NCBI GenBank assembly: GCA_910586735.1
Contig: CAJUJW010000015.1
Span: forward strand, 1 to 51,163
Length of the DNA: 51,163 nucleotides
Source of the DNA: an uncultured Oscillibacter sp.
Lineage (GTDB): Bacteria; Bacillota; Clostridia; Oscillospirales; Oscillospiraceae
Reading direction: 5' to 3'
Part shown: piece by piece, positions 22,412 through 31,021 of the stretch
Position numbering within the stretch: position 1 is the stretch's first letter
How the letters are laid out: each line of letters starts with the position of its first letter
The notes under the pieces: generated by a model
The model's input: only the letters and a program-made list of their open reading frames with translations
Told to the model about the DNA's origin: nothing
Databases searched by the model: none
Program-made: the position numbers and the translations under genes

Positions 22412-25327
22412 ATGGAATTTGAAAACGAAGCCGCCTTTGAGGCGGCGCTTATAGACCTGCTGACAGAAAAATATGGCTGGGAGCCGGAAATCCTGCGGTA
22501 CAAAACGGAGGAGGACCTGATCCAGAACTGGAGGCAGATCCTCTTCGAGAACAACCGGGACATCGACCGCCTGAACGACACCCCGCTGACCGACGGCGAA
22601 ACGCGGCAGATTCTCGACCAGATCGCCCGCCTGCGCACGCCGCTGAAGCTCAACGGCCTTATCAACGGCCAAACCGTGGCCGTCAAGCGGGACAACCCGG
22701 CGGACACGCTGCATTTCGGGAAGGAAGTCAGCCTGAAAATCTATGACCAGCGGGAGATTGCCGCTGGGCAGAGCCGCTATCAGATTGCCCAGCAGCCGGT
22801 GTTCAAGGCGAGGAGCGCCGTCCTGCCCAACCGGCGGGGCGACTTTATGCTGCTGATCAACGGCATGCCCTTAATCCACTGCGAGCTCAAGCGCAGCGGC
22901 GTGGATGTGAGCCAGGCCTTTCACCAGATTGAAAAATACGCCCATGAGGGCGTGTTCTCCGGGCTGTTTTCCCTGGTCCAGATTTTCATCGCCATGCAGC
23001 CGAACGAGACGGTGTACTTCGCCAACCCCGGCCCGGACGGATTTTTCAACAAGGACTTTTACTTCCACTGGGCCGATGTCAACAACGAGCCCCTGAACAA
23101 CTGGAAAGACATCGCCCAGTACCTTCTCTCCATCCCCATGGCCCACCAGCTGATTGGCTCTTACACGGTGGCCGACGACACGGACGGCACTTTGAAGGTC
23201 CTGCGCAGCTACCAGTATTACGCGGCCTCCCGCATTACGGGCCGTGTCGCCATGCGGCGCTGGGCGGACAAGGACCCCTACGGCGGCTATATCTGGCACA
23301 CCACCGGCTCCGGCAAAACCCTGACCAGCTTTAAATCCGCCCAGCTGATTGCCGGTTCCAGAGACGCCGACAAGGTGGTGTTCCTGGTGGACCGTGTGGA
23401 GCTTGGAACACAGTCGCTGATGGATTACCGCGGCTTCGCCGACGACGCGGACACGGTGCAGTCCACGGAGAACACGGACATTCTGGCGGCAAAGCTGAAA
23501 AGCGGCGACCCGGCCAACACGCTGATTGTAACGTCCATTCAGAAAATGAGCACCACCTCCGACGTGTTCGGAAACGAGCTCCACAGATACAGCATTGCGG
23601 ACGGCATCCGGGACAAGAATGTTCTGGGCTTTGACCCCTACATGATGCCCACCTACGAGGACCGCGAGCTGCGCAGGGCGGTCGCTCTGGAAAAGGCCAA
23701 GGCTCCTACGGAAGCGGCGGCTATGAGCGATCCCAGAAAGAGGAAGGTTTACCTGTACTATATGGACCATACCAAGGTGCCCATGGCCGGCGTTACGCGG
23801 GCGGACGGAAGCTGCCTGAGGGGCATTGAGGATTACCTGCCCAACGCCCAATACGAGCGGGAGGGACACCGGCGCACCGTGGTGGACGACATCCGCAGAA
23901 ATTGGGTTACGCTGAGCCAGGGAGGCAAGTTCCACGCGATTTTCGCGACCAGCAGTATTTCGGAGGCAATTCAATATCACAGGCGCTTCAAGGAAACGGG
24001 CGGTCTGAAGGTTACGGCGCTGTTTGACCCCAGCATTGATAACAACGGTACGGCAATTTTCAAAGAGGATTCGCTCGTTGAAATTCTGGAGGATTACAAC
24101 GCCCTCTATGACACGAAGTTCAAGCTGGCCGCCTACGCGGCTTTCAAAAAAGATGTCTCCTATCGCCTGGCGCACAAAGGGCCGTATCAGTCCGTAGAGC
24201 GGACCCCGAAGCAGCAGATTGACCTGCTGATCGTCGTGGATCAGATGCTGACGGGGTTCGATTCAAAATGGGTTAACACCCTCTATCTGGACAAGGTTCT
24301 GGTCTATGAAAAGCTGATTCAGGCGTTCTCCCGCACCAACCGTCTTTTTGGCCCGGACAAGCCCTTTGGCACCATCCGCTATTACCGCAGGCCCTATACC
24401 ATGCGGCGGAATATCGACGACGCCTTCAAGCTGTACTCCGGGGACAAGCCCCTTGGCCTGTTCGCGGACAAGCTGGAGTACAACCTGGGCAAATTAAATG
24501 AGCTGTATGACAAAATTGAGGCTCTGTTCCGCTCTGCCGGAGTGGAGAATTTTGAAAAGCTGCCGGAGGACCATACGGAACGCGGGCAGTTCGCCAAGTT
24601 CTTCAAGCGGTTTCACAACTTTCTGGAGGCCGCCAAAATTCAGGGATTCACCTGGAATAAACGTTCCTACAAGGGCAAAAGGGGCAAGGCCGCCATTGCG
24701 CTTCACCTGGACGAGACTACTTATCTGATTCTCGCGCTCCGCTATAAGGAGCTGTTCTCCGGCGACGAAACAGGCTTGGGCGGAGGCGATGTCCCCTATG
24801 AGATTGACCCCTATTTGACCGAAATCAATACCGGCGTAATTGACGCCAGCTATATGAATTCCCGATTCAACAAATACCTCAAAGCATTACAGGGCGGGAC
24901 GGAAGTGGCGGCGGTACTGGAGGAGCTGCACAGGTCTTTTGCCGCCCTGACGCGGGAAGAACAGAAGTACGCGAACATCTTCCTGCACGATGTGCAAAAC
25001 GGCGACACGGTGGTTGACGAGGGCAAAACGCTGCGGGACTATATTACGGAGTATATGGCCAGCGCCAAAAATGACCAGATTCACCGCTTTGCCCAGGCGC
25101 TTGGCGCAGACGAGGCTATGCTGCGGGACTTCATGCGGCTGAGGGTCACGGACGCAAATATCAACGAGTTCGGGCGCTTTGATAAGCTGAAAGCGACGGT
25201 TGACAAAGGCGGCGCAAAGGCGTTCCTGGAGGCGCTCGAAGGAGCCGCTATTAAGCCCTTCCAGGTCAATATGAAGGTGGATCAGATTTTGAGGAAGTTT
25301 ATCCTTGGGGGCGGATTTGACATTTGA
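22412..25327 (+). CDS. hsdR: Type I restriction subunit HsdR missing helicase motifs II-III
   Basis: 971 residues versus about 1040-1080. The N-terminal nuclease domain has the PD-(D/E)xK type residues (GDFMLL, HCELKR near 158). The motor has Walker A (HTTGSGKT near 295), DRVEL, TSIQKMS, then directly TTSDVFGNELHRYSIADGIRD at about residue 378. In relatives these are separated by about 65-70 residues carrying DECHRS (motif II) and TGTPI (motif III), absent here. Later motifs remain (FATSSI, TGFDSKWVNTLY, QAFSRTNR). The frame is open, but ATP-driven translocation should be lost, so restriction is unlikely. Confidence 0.85.
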   Translation: MEFENEAAFEAALIDLLTEKYGWEPEILRYKTEEDLIQNWRQILFENNRDIDRLNDTPLTDGETRQILDQIARLRTPLKLNGLINGQTVAVKRDNPADTLHFGKEVSLKIYDQREIAAGQSRYQIAQQPVFKARSAVLPNRRGDFMLLINGMPLIHCELKRSGVDVSQAFHQIEKYAHEGVFSGLFSLVQIFIAMQPNETVYFANPGPDGFFNKDFYFHWADVNNEPLNNWKDIAQYLLSIPMAHQLIGSYTVADDTDGTLKVLRSYQYYAASRITGRVAMRRWADKDPYGGYIWHTTGSGKTLTSFKSAQLIAGSRDADKVVFLVDRVELGTQSLMDYRGFADDADTVQSTENTDILAAKLKSGDPANTLIVTSIQKMSTTSDVFGNELHRYSIADGIRDKNVLGFDPYMMPTYEDRELRRAVALEKAKAPTEAAAMSDPRKRKVYLYYMDHTKVPMAGVTRADGSCLRGIEDYLPNAQYEREGHRRTVVDDIRRNWVTLSQGGKFHAIFATSSISEAIQYHRRFKETGGLKVTALFDPSIDNNGTAIFKEDSLVEILEDYNALYDTKFKLAAYAAFKKDVSYRLAHKGPYQSVERTPKQQIDLLIVVDQMLTGFDSKWVNTLYLDKVLVYEKLIQAFSRTNRLFGPDKPFGTIRYYRRPYTMRRNIDDAFKLYSGDKPLGLFADKLEYNLGKLNELYDKIEALFRSAGVENFEKLPEDHTERGQFAKFFKRFHNFLEAAKIQGFTWNKRSYKGKRGKAAIALHLDETTYLILALRYKELFSGDETGLGGGDVPYEIDPYLTEINTGVIDASYMNSRFNKYLKALQGGTEVAAVLEELHRSFAALTREEQKYANIFLHDVQNGDTVVDEGKTLRDYITEYMASAKNDQIHRFAQALGADEAMLRDFMRLRVTDANINEFGRFDKLKATVDKGGAKAFLEALEGAAIKPFQVNMKVDQILRKFILGGGFDI

Positions 25328-25564
25328 TGGGGCGGAGGGGTATCCTGGCAGGTAAAACAGGGAAAGGGTCGTGCTATCAGCGGTTGTTGGAAAAACGCAC
25401 GCCGGGTGTTAATTCCGTCGGCCAGGCGCTTGGTCAAAGAAGGCGATATCTTGAACCGCCTCTGGGAATATCATCTCCTCCAGCCAGACGCCGGCGAAGA
25501 TGCACCCCTCCCGCAAAATCAGCACCGGCAGCCGCAAAGACACCCCCATGTTAATCCGCGTTGC
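25328..25564. other. Gap after the R-M locus
   Basis: No supported gene. Short frames here have no ribosome site or recognisable domain; could be decayed DNA at the edge of the acquired locus. Confidence 0.4.
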
Positions 25565-25593
25565 TTGCCGCAACGGGGGTTCTTCCGTATAAT
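25565..25593 (+). promoter_or_regulatory. Promoter of the XRE membrane regulator
   Basis: TTGCCG (25565-25570), 17-bp spacer, TATAAT (25588-25593). Confidence 0.55.
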
Positions 25594-25617
25594 GACGGTG
25601 AAAGGAGGTCGTCCCTG

Positions 25618-26127
25618 ATGCTGAACGAAAACATCAAAGCGATCAGAACGTCCAAAGGGCTTTCCCAGGAGGAGCTGGCTATCAAGCTGAACGTGGTGCG
25701 GCAGACCATCTCCAAATGGGAGCAGGGTCTGTCGGTCCCGGACGCCGACATGCTGATTTCCATCTCAGAGGTGTTTGAAACGCCTGTAAGCACACTGCTT
25801 GGCGAATCCGTCGCCGAGACGAAGGCCGATGACCTGAGGGTCCTCTCCGAGAAACTGGAGGTCATAAACCTGCGGCTCGCCCGGGGAAAGGCGGCGCGGC
25901 AAAGAGCGGCCCATTGGTTCTTCATCTCGCTGTGCGCCGCCATAGCGGCGATTTTCGCGGCCCTGACCGTACTGAACAGCCCCTACCTGGCCTGGGACTT
26001 CAGCCAGCCCGAAACCGCCATAATCGGAACCGTGTTCCACGCCTTCGAATGGCTGTTCGTCAGGACCGCGCCGCTCGCCCTGATTGGGGCAGTCGCCAGG
26101 GCTTGCCTGACGCGGGAGAGGGCGTGA
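25618..26127 (+). CDS. XRE-family regulator with C-terminal membrane helices
   Basis: 169 residues. N-terminal HTH_3 domain: NIKAIRTSKGLSQEELA, VVRQTISKWEQGLSVPDADML. A short helical linker follows, then two likely membrane segments (about residues 98-120, FFISLCAAIAAIFAALTV, and 138-160, APLALIGAVARA). AAAGGAGG lies directly before ATG 25618. HTH proteins anchored in the membrane are frequent in Clostridia as sensors next to transport genes; no partner gene is evident here. Sits just after the R-M locus and ends at a strong hairpin. Confidence 0.85.
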   Translation: MLNENIKAIRTSKGLSQEELAIKLNVVRQTISKWEQGLSVPDADMLISISEVFETPVSTLLGESVAETKADDLRVLSEKLEVINLRLARGKAARQRAAHWFFISLCAAIAAIFAALTVLNSPYLAWDFSQPETAIIGTVFHAFEWLFVRTAPLALIGAVARACLTRERA

Positions 26128-26174
26128 AGCCGTCCGGCGCTTCTGGAAACCGTCCAGACTGCAAAAACGAATTA

Positions 26175-26207
26175 GCGGGCAGTTATCCATGACGGATAAC
26201 TGCCCGC
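26175..26207. terminator. Hairpin terminator between convergent genes
   Basis: GCGGGCAGTTATCC (26175-26188) pairs perfectly with GGATAACTGCCCGC (26194-26207). Weak T tract; likely works for both the XRE gene and the ECF S-component gene. Confidence 0.6.
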
Positions 26208-26268
26208 GTCGTTATTCAGACCAAGCGCTGCTCAGCCGGACATCTACCGGCAAGAAAGAGCGATTCCC

Positions 26269-26829
26269 TCAGGCCCGCATTTTTTGCAGCTGGCCCGCCC
26301 GCCGCAGAGCGGGACGCAGGGCGGTGTACAGCACCGGCGCGGCAATCATGGCCGCCGCCGCGTTGAGGAGGGACGCGGGCAGCTTGCTCCCCATGGTGAC
26401 CGCGGCGGTCTCCATGGGATAGCCGTAGACAAACATCTGGAACACAAAGGTTTTCAGCATGTACATGGCCACATAGGACAGGGCCCCCGCCACACAGGCG
26501 GCGGCGTTCCGCCCGTGGTCCTCCGCCTCTCTCCCGCCGGAAAAGGCGATCTTGGCGCAGAACCAGGCCATCAGGAACTTGGTGACAAAGGTGACGGCGC
26601 AGTTCAAGAGGTCGTAGCCGCCGAACAGGGCGTCGTACAGCGTGGAGCCCAGGCCCGCCGCCAGTCCCCCGGCCAAGGGGCCCATGAGCAGGCCGCTGAG
26701 CAGGCACATGGCGTTGGCAAAGTGAATCTTGGACCCGAAGAGCGGGAAGCGGAAAAAAGTCACCGCGCACACCAGCGCCGCCAGCACCGCCGTGTACACC
26801 ATCTTCTCCGTCGTCCATGTCCGTTTCAT
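26269..26829 (-). CDS. ECF transporter S component (COG4720-like)
   Basis: 186 residues, about six hydrophobic segments. The S-component pattern shows in VYTAVLAALVCAVTFF, GSKIHFANAMCLLSGLLMGPLAGGLAAGLGSTLYD and VTKFLMAWFCAKIA. It would bind a vitamin or similar small molecule and dock with a shared ECF energising module encoded elsewhere. GGGAGG is upstream. The ligand cannot be read from sequence and no riboswitch of known class was recognised in the leader. Confidence 0.82.
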   Translation of the reverse strand: MKRTWTTEKMVYTAVLAALVCAVTFFRFPLFGSKIHFANAMCLLSGLLMGPLAGGLAAGLGSTLYDALFGGYDLLNCAVTFVTKFLMAWFCAKIAFSGGREAEDHGRNAAACVAGALSYVAMYMLKTFVFQMFVYGYPMETAAVTMGSKLPASLLNAAAAMIAAPVLYTALRPALRRAGQLQKMRA

Positions 26830-26878
26830 ATTCGTTTCCTCCCTTGGAATTTCCTATGAACAGAGCATAACGCAAATC

Positions 26879-26922
26879 TGAACTTATATAAATATCCAGT
26901 TCTTGAATTTTTTATAAGTTCA
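26879..26922. promoter_or_regulatory. Inverted repeat upstream of the ECF S component
   Basis: TGAACTTATA (26879-26888) and TATAAGTTCA (26913-26922) are exact inverted copies 24 bases apart in an AT-rich patch inside GC-rich DNA, between the divergent S-component and sigK genes. Candidate operator pair or hairpin. Confidence 0.45.
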
Positions 26923-27085
26923 GTCATTGTCCCTCTCCCCTCCGGCGGGACCGGCGGAGGGAAAGGCCGCATAGGGACTTCCCCAGGTCTCATAGGTTAA
27001 GAGGAAAGGCGCTTCCGCCTTCAAATACGGTCCGCCGCCAGCCGGGAAAGCGGCGGCCGGGGCCCCGCTCCGGCAAGGAGGTCTT

Positions 27086-27790
27086 ATGCTGTCCGCCGCG
27101 CTGCTGCTGTTCGCCAATACGCTGCTGTTTTCCCTGCGCCTCTCCGGCGGCGGGTCCTTTCCCAAGCCCCTCACCGCCGCCGAGGAGCGGGAGTGGCTGG
27201 AGAAGTACGCCCAGGGTGACCCGGAGGCCCGGCAGGTGCTGATTGAGCGGAACCTCCGGCTGGTGGCGCATATTATTAAAAAATACTACACCCAAAGCGC
27301 CGACCAGGAGGACCTGATTTCCATCGGCACCATCGGCCTCATCAAGGGCATCTCCAGCTTCGACCCCGCCAAAGGGGCCCGCCTGGCCACCTACGCCGCC
27401 CGGTGCATCGAAAACGAAATCCTCATGTACTTCCGGGGTCAGAAAAAGCTCCAGGGGGAGGTGTCCCTCTCCGACTCCATCGACACCGACAAGGACGGAA
27501 ACGCCCTCCAGCTCATGGACATCGTGGGGGTGGACGACACCATGCTGGAGGACCTCCACGACCGGGACAACGCCATCCGGCTCCACCGCCTCGTCCGGCA
27601 GCGCCTCACCGCCAGGGAGGCGGAGATTGTCCGCCTCCGCTACGGCCTGGGGGGCACCGTGCCCCTGACCCAGCGGGAGATTGCCGCCTCCTTCGGCATC
27701 TCCAGAAGCTATGTCTCCAGGATCGAAAAGCGGGCCCTGGAAAAACTCCGGGAGGCCCTCCAGGAGGGAGAGCCGGGAGGCGGCAAGTAA
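27086..27790 (+). CDS. sigK: Sporulation sigma factor SigK
   Basis: 234 residues. A hydrophobic N-terminal pro-sequence of about 25 residues (LSAALLLFANTLLFSL) precedes FPKPL, as in pro-sigma-K, which is cleaved in the mother cell. Then region 2 (ERNLRLVAHIIKKYY, EDLISIGTIGLIKGISSFDPAKG, LATYAARCIENEILMYFR) and region 4 (QREIAASFGISRSYVSRIEKRALEKL). It directs late mother-cell genes for coat and cortex. The gene is continuous: no skin-type element interrupts it. AAGGAGG precedes the ATG. Shows that the host is a spore former or descends from one. Confidence 0.96.
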   Translation: MLSAALLLFANTLLFSLRLSGGGSFPKPLTAAEEREWLEKYAQGDPEARQVLIERNLRLVAHIIKKYYTQSADQEDLISIGTIGLIKGISSFDPAKGARLATYAARCIENEILMYFRGQKKLQGEVSLSDSIDTDKDGNALQLMDIVGVDDTMLEDLHDRDNAIRLHRLVRQRLTAREAEIVRLRYGLGGTVPLTQREIAASFGISRSYVSRIEKRALEKLREALQEGEPGGGK

Positions 27791-27797
27791 ACGGGAA

Positions 27798-27821
27798 AAC
27801 GCCGGCCTCCTCACCGGCGTT
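27798..27821. terminator. Convergent hairpin between sigK and ldh
   Basis: AACGCCGG (27798-27805) pairs with CCGGCGTT (27814-27821). Short T tracts, so a modest bidirectional terminator. Confidence 0.5.
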
Positions 27822-27827
27822 CCTCCC

Positions 27828-28775
27828 TCACAGCCTCAGCGTCCCGATGGCCTCCCGCATCTGCCGGGCCGAGTCCTCCAGCGCCGCCTGCTCCTCCCTG
27901 CTCAGGGGCATCTCCAGAATTTCCTGCAAGCCCTTCCGCCCCACGATGGAGGGCAGGCTCAGGGCCAGCCCGCGCATGCCGTACTGCCCGTCCAGCACCG
28001 CCGACACCGGCAGCACCGCCCGCTCGTCCTTCACGATGGCCTCCGCGATACGGCCCACGGCCATGGCGATGCCGTAGTACGTGGCCCCCTTCCGGCGGAT
28101 GATCTCATAGGCGCTGTCCCGGACCTCCCGGTACAGCCGCTCCCGGTTCTCCGCCCCCAGGGTCTGGCCCCGGACCCGGCAGAAGTCCTCCAGGTCCAGG
28201 CCGGAGACGTTGGCCTCGCTCCACACCGCCAGCTCGCTGTCCCCATGCTCTCCGATGATGAAGGCGTGGATGTTCCGGCTGTCCACCTCCAGCTCCGCCC
28301 CCAAAAGCTGCTTTAAGCGCCCGGTGTCCAGCACCGTGCCGGACCCCATCACCCGCTCCCTGGGGTAGCCCGACAGCCGCCACGCCGCATAGGTCAGCAC
28401 GTCCACCGGGTTGGACACCACCAGCAGAATCCCCTGGAAGTCCCGGGCGGTGATCTCCTTCAGGATGGAGCGGAGAATCTCCGTGTTCTTCCCGATGAGG
28501 TCCAGCCGGGTCTCCCCCGGCTTCTGATTGGCCCCGGCGGTGATGACAATCAGGGCGCAGTCCGTCACGCCGTCATAGCCCCCGGCGGAGATCTCCATGG
28601 ACGCGCCGTAGGGCAGGCCGTCCCGCAGGTCCATGGCCTCCCCCTCCGCCTTGTCCCGGTTGGCGTCCAGAAGGACCAGGCGGGTGAACAGCCCCTGCTG
28701 CAAAAAGCGGAAGGCGATGGACGCCCCTACGCTGCCGCAGCCCACGATGGCCGCTTTTCTGTGGTCGATTTTCAT
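27828..28775 (-). CDS. L-lactate/malate dehydrogenase family protein
   Basis: 315 residues, the size of NAD-dependent L-lactate dehydrogenase. Seen: GCGSVGASIAF Rossmann loop, LLDANRDKAEGEAMDL, ITAGANQKPGETR, SNPVDVLTY, GTVLDTGRLK with the substrate arginine, and the proton-relay histidine in GEHGDSE. The active-site loop carries Gln in NQKPGETR, as in lactate rather than malate enzymes (which have Arg there). Start 28775 follows AGAGGAGG; the longer in-frame start at 28910 is rejected. Converts pyruvate to lactate with NADH, an alternative fate for pyruvate to nifJ. Confidence 0.9.
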   Translation of the reverse strand: MKIDHRKAAIVGCGSVGASIAFRFLQQGLFTRLVLLDANRDKAEGEAMDLRDGLPYGASMEISAGGYDGVTDCALIVITAGANQKPGETRLDLIGKNTEILRSILKEITARDFQGILLVVSNPVDVLTYAAWRLSGYPRERVMGSGTVLDTGRLKQLLGAELEVDSRNIHAFIIGEHGDSELAVWSEANVSGLDLEDFCRVRGQTLGAENRERLYREVRDSAYEIIRRKGATYYGIAMAVGRIAEAIVKDERAVLPVSAVLDGQYGMRGLALSLPSIVGRKGLQEILEMPLSREEQAALEDSARQMREAIGTLRL

Positions 28776-28806
28776 GATGCATCCTCCTCTCAAGTTCAGA
28801 CGGGGC

Positions 28807-28835
28807 TTGCGGCTTCCCCGCCGGCGCTGTATACT
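28807..28835 (+). promoter_or_regulatory. Promoter of the 104-residue hypothetical gene
   Basis: TTGCGG (28807-28812), 17-bp spacer, TATACT (28830-28835) in the space between divergent ldh and the hypothetical gene. Confidence 0.55.
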
Positions 28836-28887
28836 GTCTCCAGATACCCGGCGGACTATCCGCCGGGACAAAAAGGAGCGTGGGTCC

Positions 28888-29202
28888 ATGAAGCGCATCA
28901 TATACGCCACAAAGGGCTGGAAGAAGTTACAGGCCGACTATATCCACGCGCAGCTGCACATGATACACGCCCACAAGCTGCAAGCCCTCCTGCCCCTGGA
29001 CATCTCCGGCTTCGGCTTCCGCCAGGCCGCCAGCCATTACACCCTCGTCAGCCACGCCGCCGCCGCCCTGCTGCGCCTGCCGGAGTGTGACCCCACCCGG
29101 CTGGAGGCGGTCATAGGCGGGTCTCTCCCCGTCTTTGACGCAGAGGCAGTGCTGCCCAAAATCGACCCGAGCAGGAAGGACCGGAAAATCCAGCAGTATT
29201 AA
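28888..29202 (+). CDS. Hypothetical protein, 104 residues
   Basis: Not recognised. AAAAGGAG lies ten bases before ATG 28888, and a promoter is visible, so it is likely expressed. The sequence starts KRIIYATKGWKKLQADYIHAQ, has a His-rich first third (HAQLHMIHAHK), a central alanine-rich stretch (SHAAAALLRLPE) and a basic end (SRKDRKIQQY). No signal peptide or membrane helix. It ends two bases before the stop of the convergent FAD/Rieske gene. Function unknown. Confidence 0.7.
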   Translation: MKRIIYATKGWKKLQADYIHAQLHMIHAHKLQALLPLDISGFGFRQAASHYTLVSHAAAALLRLPECDPTRLEAVIGGSLPVFDAEAVLPKIDPSRKDRKIQQY

Positions 29203-29204
29203 AC

Positions 29205-30503
29205 TTACATCTGTTTGTCATCCGTGGCCGGGTTGTCAATCAGCCGCCCGTCCTCCCCGAACCGGGACCCGTGGCAGGGGCAGTCCCAGCTGTGTTCCTG
29301 GGCGTTGTACTTCAAAGCGCAGCCCATGTGGGGGCACCGGGGGACCGTGGGGGTCAGGAGCCCCACGGCGGACTCCCAGGCGTTCACCGCCAGCTGGGGC
29401 CGAAGCGCCCGCCGGGAGGGGTCGAACAGGGCCGTGTAAGGGTTCTCCTTCCCCTGGAGCCGGTCCGCCAGCGCCAGCGCCGCCGCCATGGAGGAGGTCA
29501 TCCCCCACTTGTTGAAGCCCGTCACCACGTACAGGCCCTCTGTCCCCCTGGAGCAGGGCCCCACGTAGGGCACACCGTCCAGGGTCACGCAGTCCTGTGT
29601 CGCCCAGCGGGCGGCAATGTTCGCCTGGGGGTAGTGTTCCCTGGCGAAGTCCTCCAACTCCCACCAGCCGCCGCCCCGCTTTCCCGTCCGGCAGCCGCCG
29701 CCGCCCAGGAGGAGGAGGCCCTTGTAGTCCCGGAAGGACAGGCCCTTCTCCCCCTCGTCAACGTACATGCCGCCGGCCTCCTGGGCGTTCTCCAGGGCCA
29801 GGACGTAGGAGCGGCTCTGATAGAGCTTGAGGAAGTAGCCCCCGTGCTTGTTCAGCAGGGGGAAGTGGGTGGCGATGACGATGCGCTCCGCCCGCACCGT
29901 CCCCCGGTCCGTCACCGCCGTGCCGGGACCCAGCTCCAGGACCTTGGTGTGCTCATAGATGCGCAGTCCCTTGGCGATGGCGGCGGCGAATTTCAAGGGG
30001 TGGAACTGGGCCTGTTTAGGGAATTTCACCGCCCCCGCCGTGGCCATGGGCAGGGGCGGGGCCTTGACGAACTCCGCCGGGAAGCCCAGGCGCTCCAGGG
30101 CCTCCAGCTCCCGGTCCAGCTTCCGCCGGTCCGTCAGGGCGTAGACATAGCTGTCCTGCTCCTGGAAATCGCAGTCGATGTCCCGGCACAGTTCCCGGTA
30201 CTTCCCAAGGGCGGCCCGGTTGGCCTCCAGGTACAGCCGGGCCCGCTCCGGGCCGAACTCCCGGAGGAGCCGGGCGTAAATCAGGCCGTGCTGAAACGTG
30301 AGCTTGGCGGTGGTGTTCCCCGTCACGCCGCCGCAGATGCGGTCCGCCTCCACCAGGGCGCAGTCCGCCCCCGCCCGGTCCAGCCAGTAAGCGCACAGCA
30401 GCCCCGCCAGGCCGCCGCCGATGATCAGCACGTCCGTTTTCAAGTCCCCCTCCAGGGGCGCGAACCGGGGCAGGTCCGCCGTCCGCCTCCAAATGGACTC
30501 CAT
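29205..30503 (-). CDS. FAD-dependent oxidoreductase with C-terminal Rieske domain
   Basis: 432 residues. N-terminal DAO-type FAD domain (VLIIGGGLAGLLCAYWLDRAG, then GGVTGNTTAKLT), substrate region with RSYVLALE, and a FAD-closing TGFNKWGMTSSMAAALALAD. The C-terminal 45 residues hold both Rieske ligand pairs, CPHMGC and CPCHGSRF, so a 2Fe-2S cluster is expected. This DAO-Rieske architecture is widespread, usually about 500 residues; here the segment before the first Rieske pair is short, so the Rieske fold is compact. Substrate unknown. GAGGTGA precedes the ATG. Monocistronic. Confidence 0.88.
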   Translation of the reverse strand: MESIWRRTADLPRFAPLEGDLKTDVLIIGGGLAGLLCAYWLDRAGADCALVEADRICGGVTGNTTAKLTFQHGLIYARLLREFGPERARLYLEANRAALGKYRELCRDIDCDFQEQDSYVYALTDRRKLDRELEALERLGFPAEFVKAPPLPMATAGAVKFPKQAQFHPLKFAAAIAKGLRIYEHTKVLELGPGTAVTDRGTVRAERIVIATHFPLLNKHGGYFLKLYQSRSYVLALENAQEAGGMYVDEGEKGLSFRDYKGLLLLGGGGCRTGKRGGGWWELEDFAREHYPQANIAARWATQDCVTLDGVPYVGPCSRGTEGLYVVTGFNKWGMTSSMAAALALADRLQGKENPYTALFDPSRRALRPQLAVNAWESAVGLLTPTVPRCPHMGCALKYNAQEHSWDCPCHGSRFGEDGRLIDNPATDDKQM

Positions 30504-30632
30504 GAAATCACCTCGGCGTTAGCATGAGCCGGAAGGCGGAAAATCATACCTCCGTCCCTGTGGGCTTTGCCGAAATTCATCAATACCTCATCCATTTAAA
30601 TTGTCAGATTCGTGAAAATCCATTTTTGGGGC

Positions 30633-30661
30633 TTGACAAACCCGCCCCGGAGGCGTATCCT
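30633..30661 (+). promoter_or_regulatory. Promoter of the Trp T-box transcript
   Basis: TTGACA (30633-30638), 17-bp spacer, TATCCT (30656-30661). Confidence 0.75.
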
Positions 30662-30699
30662 GTGCCTAAGTTCACAGAGCGCAAACCGATGACGCGGAC

Positions 30700-30975
30700 G
30701 AGTAGGCGGGGCCTTGGTTCTCAAAGAGAGCCGCCGGTGGTGAGATGGCGGCAGAAACAAGCCTGTTGAATGGACCGCAGAGGGCGGGCCGAACGGGGTT
30801 TCCCCAAGTAGGCGCCGACGGGCTTTTCCCCCGTTACCAAGGAAAGGCGCGTGTTGGCGCGCCGCCGAGCGGGCGATTTACCATATCGCCAATTTGGGTG
30901 GCACCGCAGAAGTTTCAAGACTTTTGTCCCAAAGGTACCTGCAAGGGTCCTTTCGTGGACGGAGGTCTTTTTTTG
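30700..30975 (+). promoter_or_regulatory. T-box leader of the TrpB-like gene, predicted tRNA-Trp specificity
   Basis: AAAGAGAGCCGCCGGTGG of Stem I, specifier region GTTGAATGGACCGCAGAG with codon TGG (30771-30773), the conserved T-box sequence TTTGGGTGGCACCGCAG (30893-30909), and a terminator pairing GACTTTTGTCC with GGACGGAGGTC before TTTTTTT (30918-30974). The whole 30504-31021 gap is promoter plus this leader. Confidence 0.92.
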
Positions 30976-31021
30976 ACGCCCCTCCCCGGAAGCGGCCGTG
31001 AATTTGAAAGGAGCAAGCGTC

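Noticed and set aside
27086..27790. sigK interrupted by a skin-like element
   Set aside because: The gene is continuous from pro-sequence to region 4.
28776..28910. Longer start for lactate dehydrogenase at 28910
   Set aside because: The added 45 residues are Arg-rich, lie over the divergent promoter and have no ribosome site; AGAGGAGG supports 28775.
30524..30769. 81-codon frame reading into the Trp T-box
   Set aside because: No ribosome site and it overlaps the promoter and Stem I of a well-supported leader.
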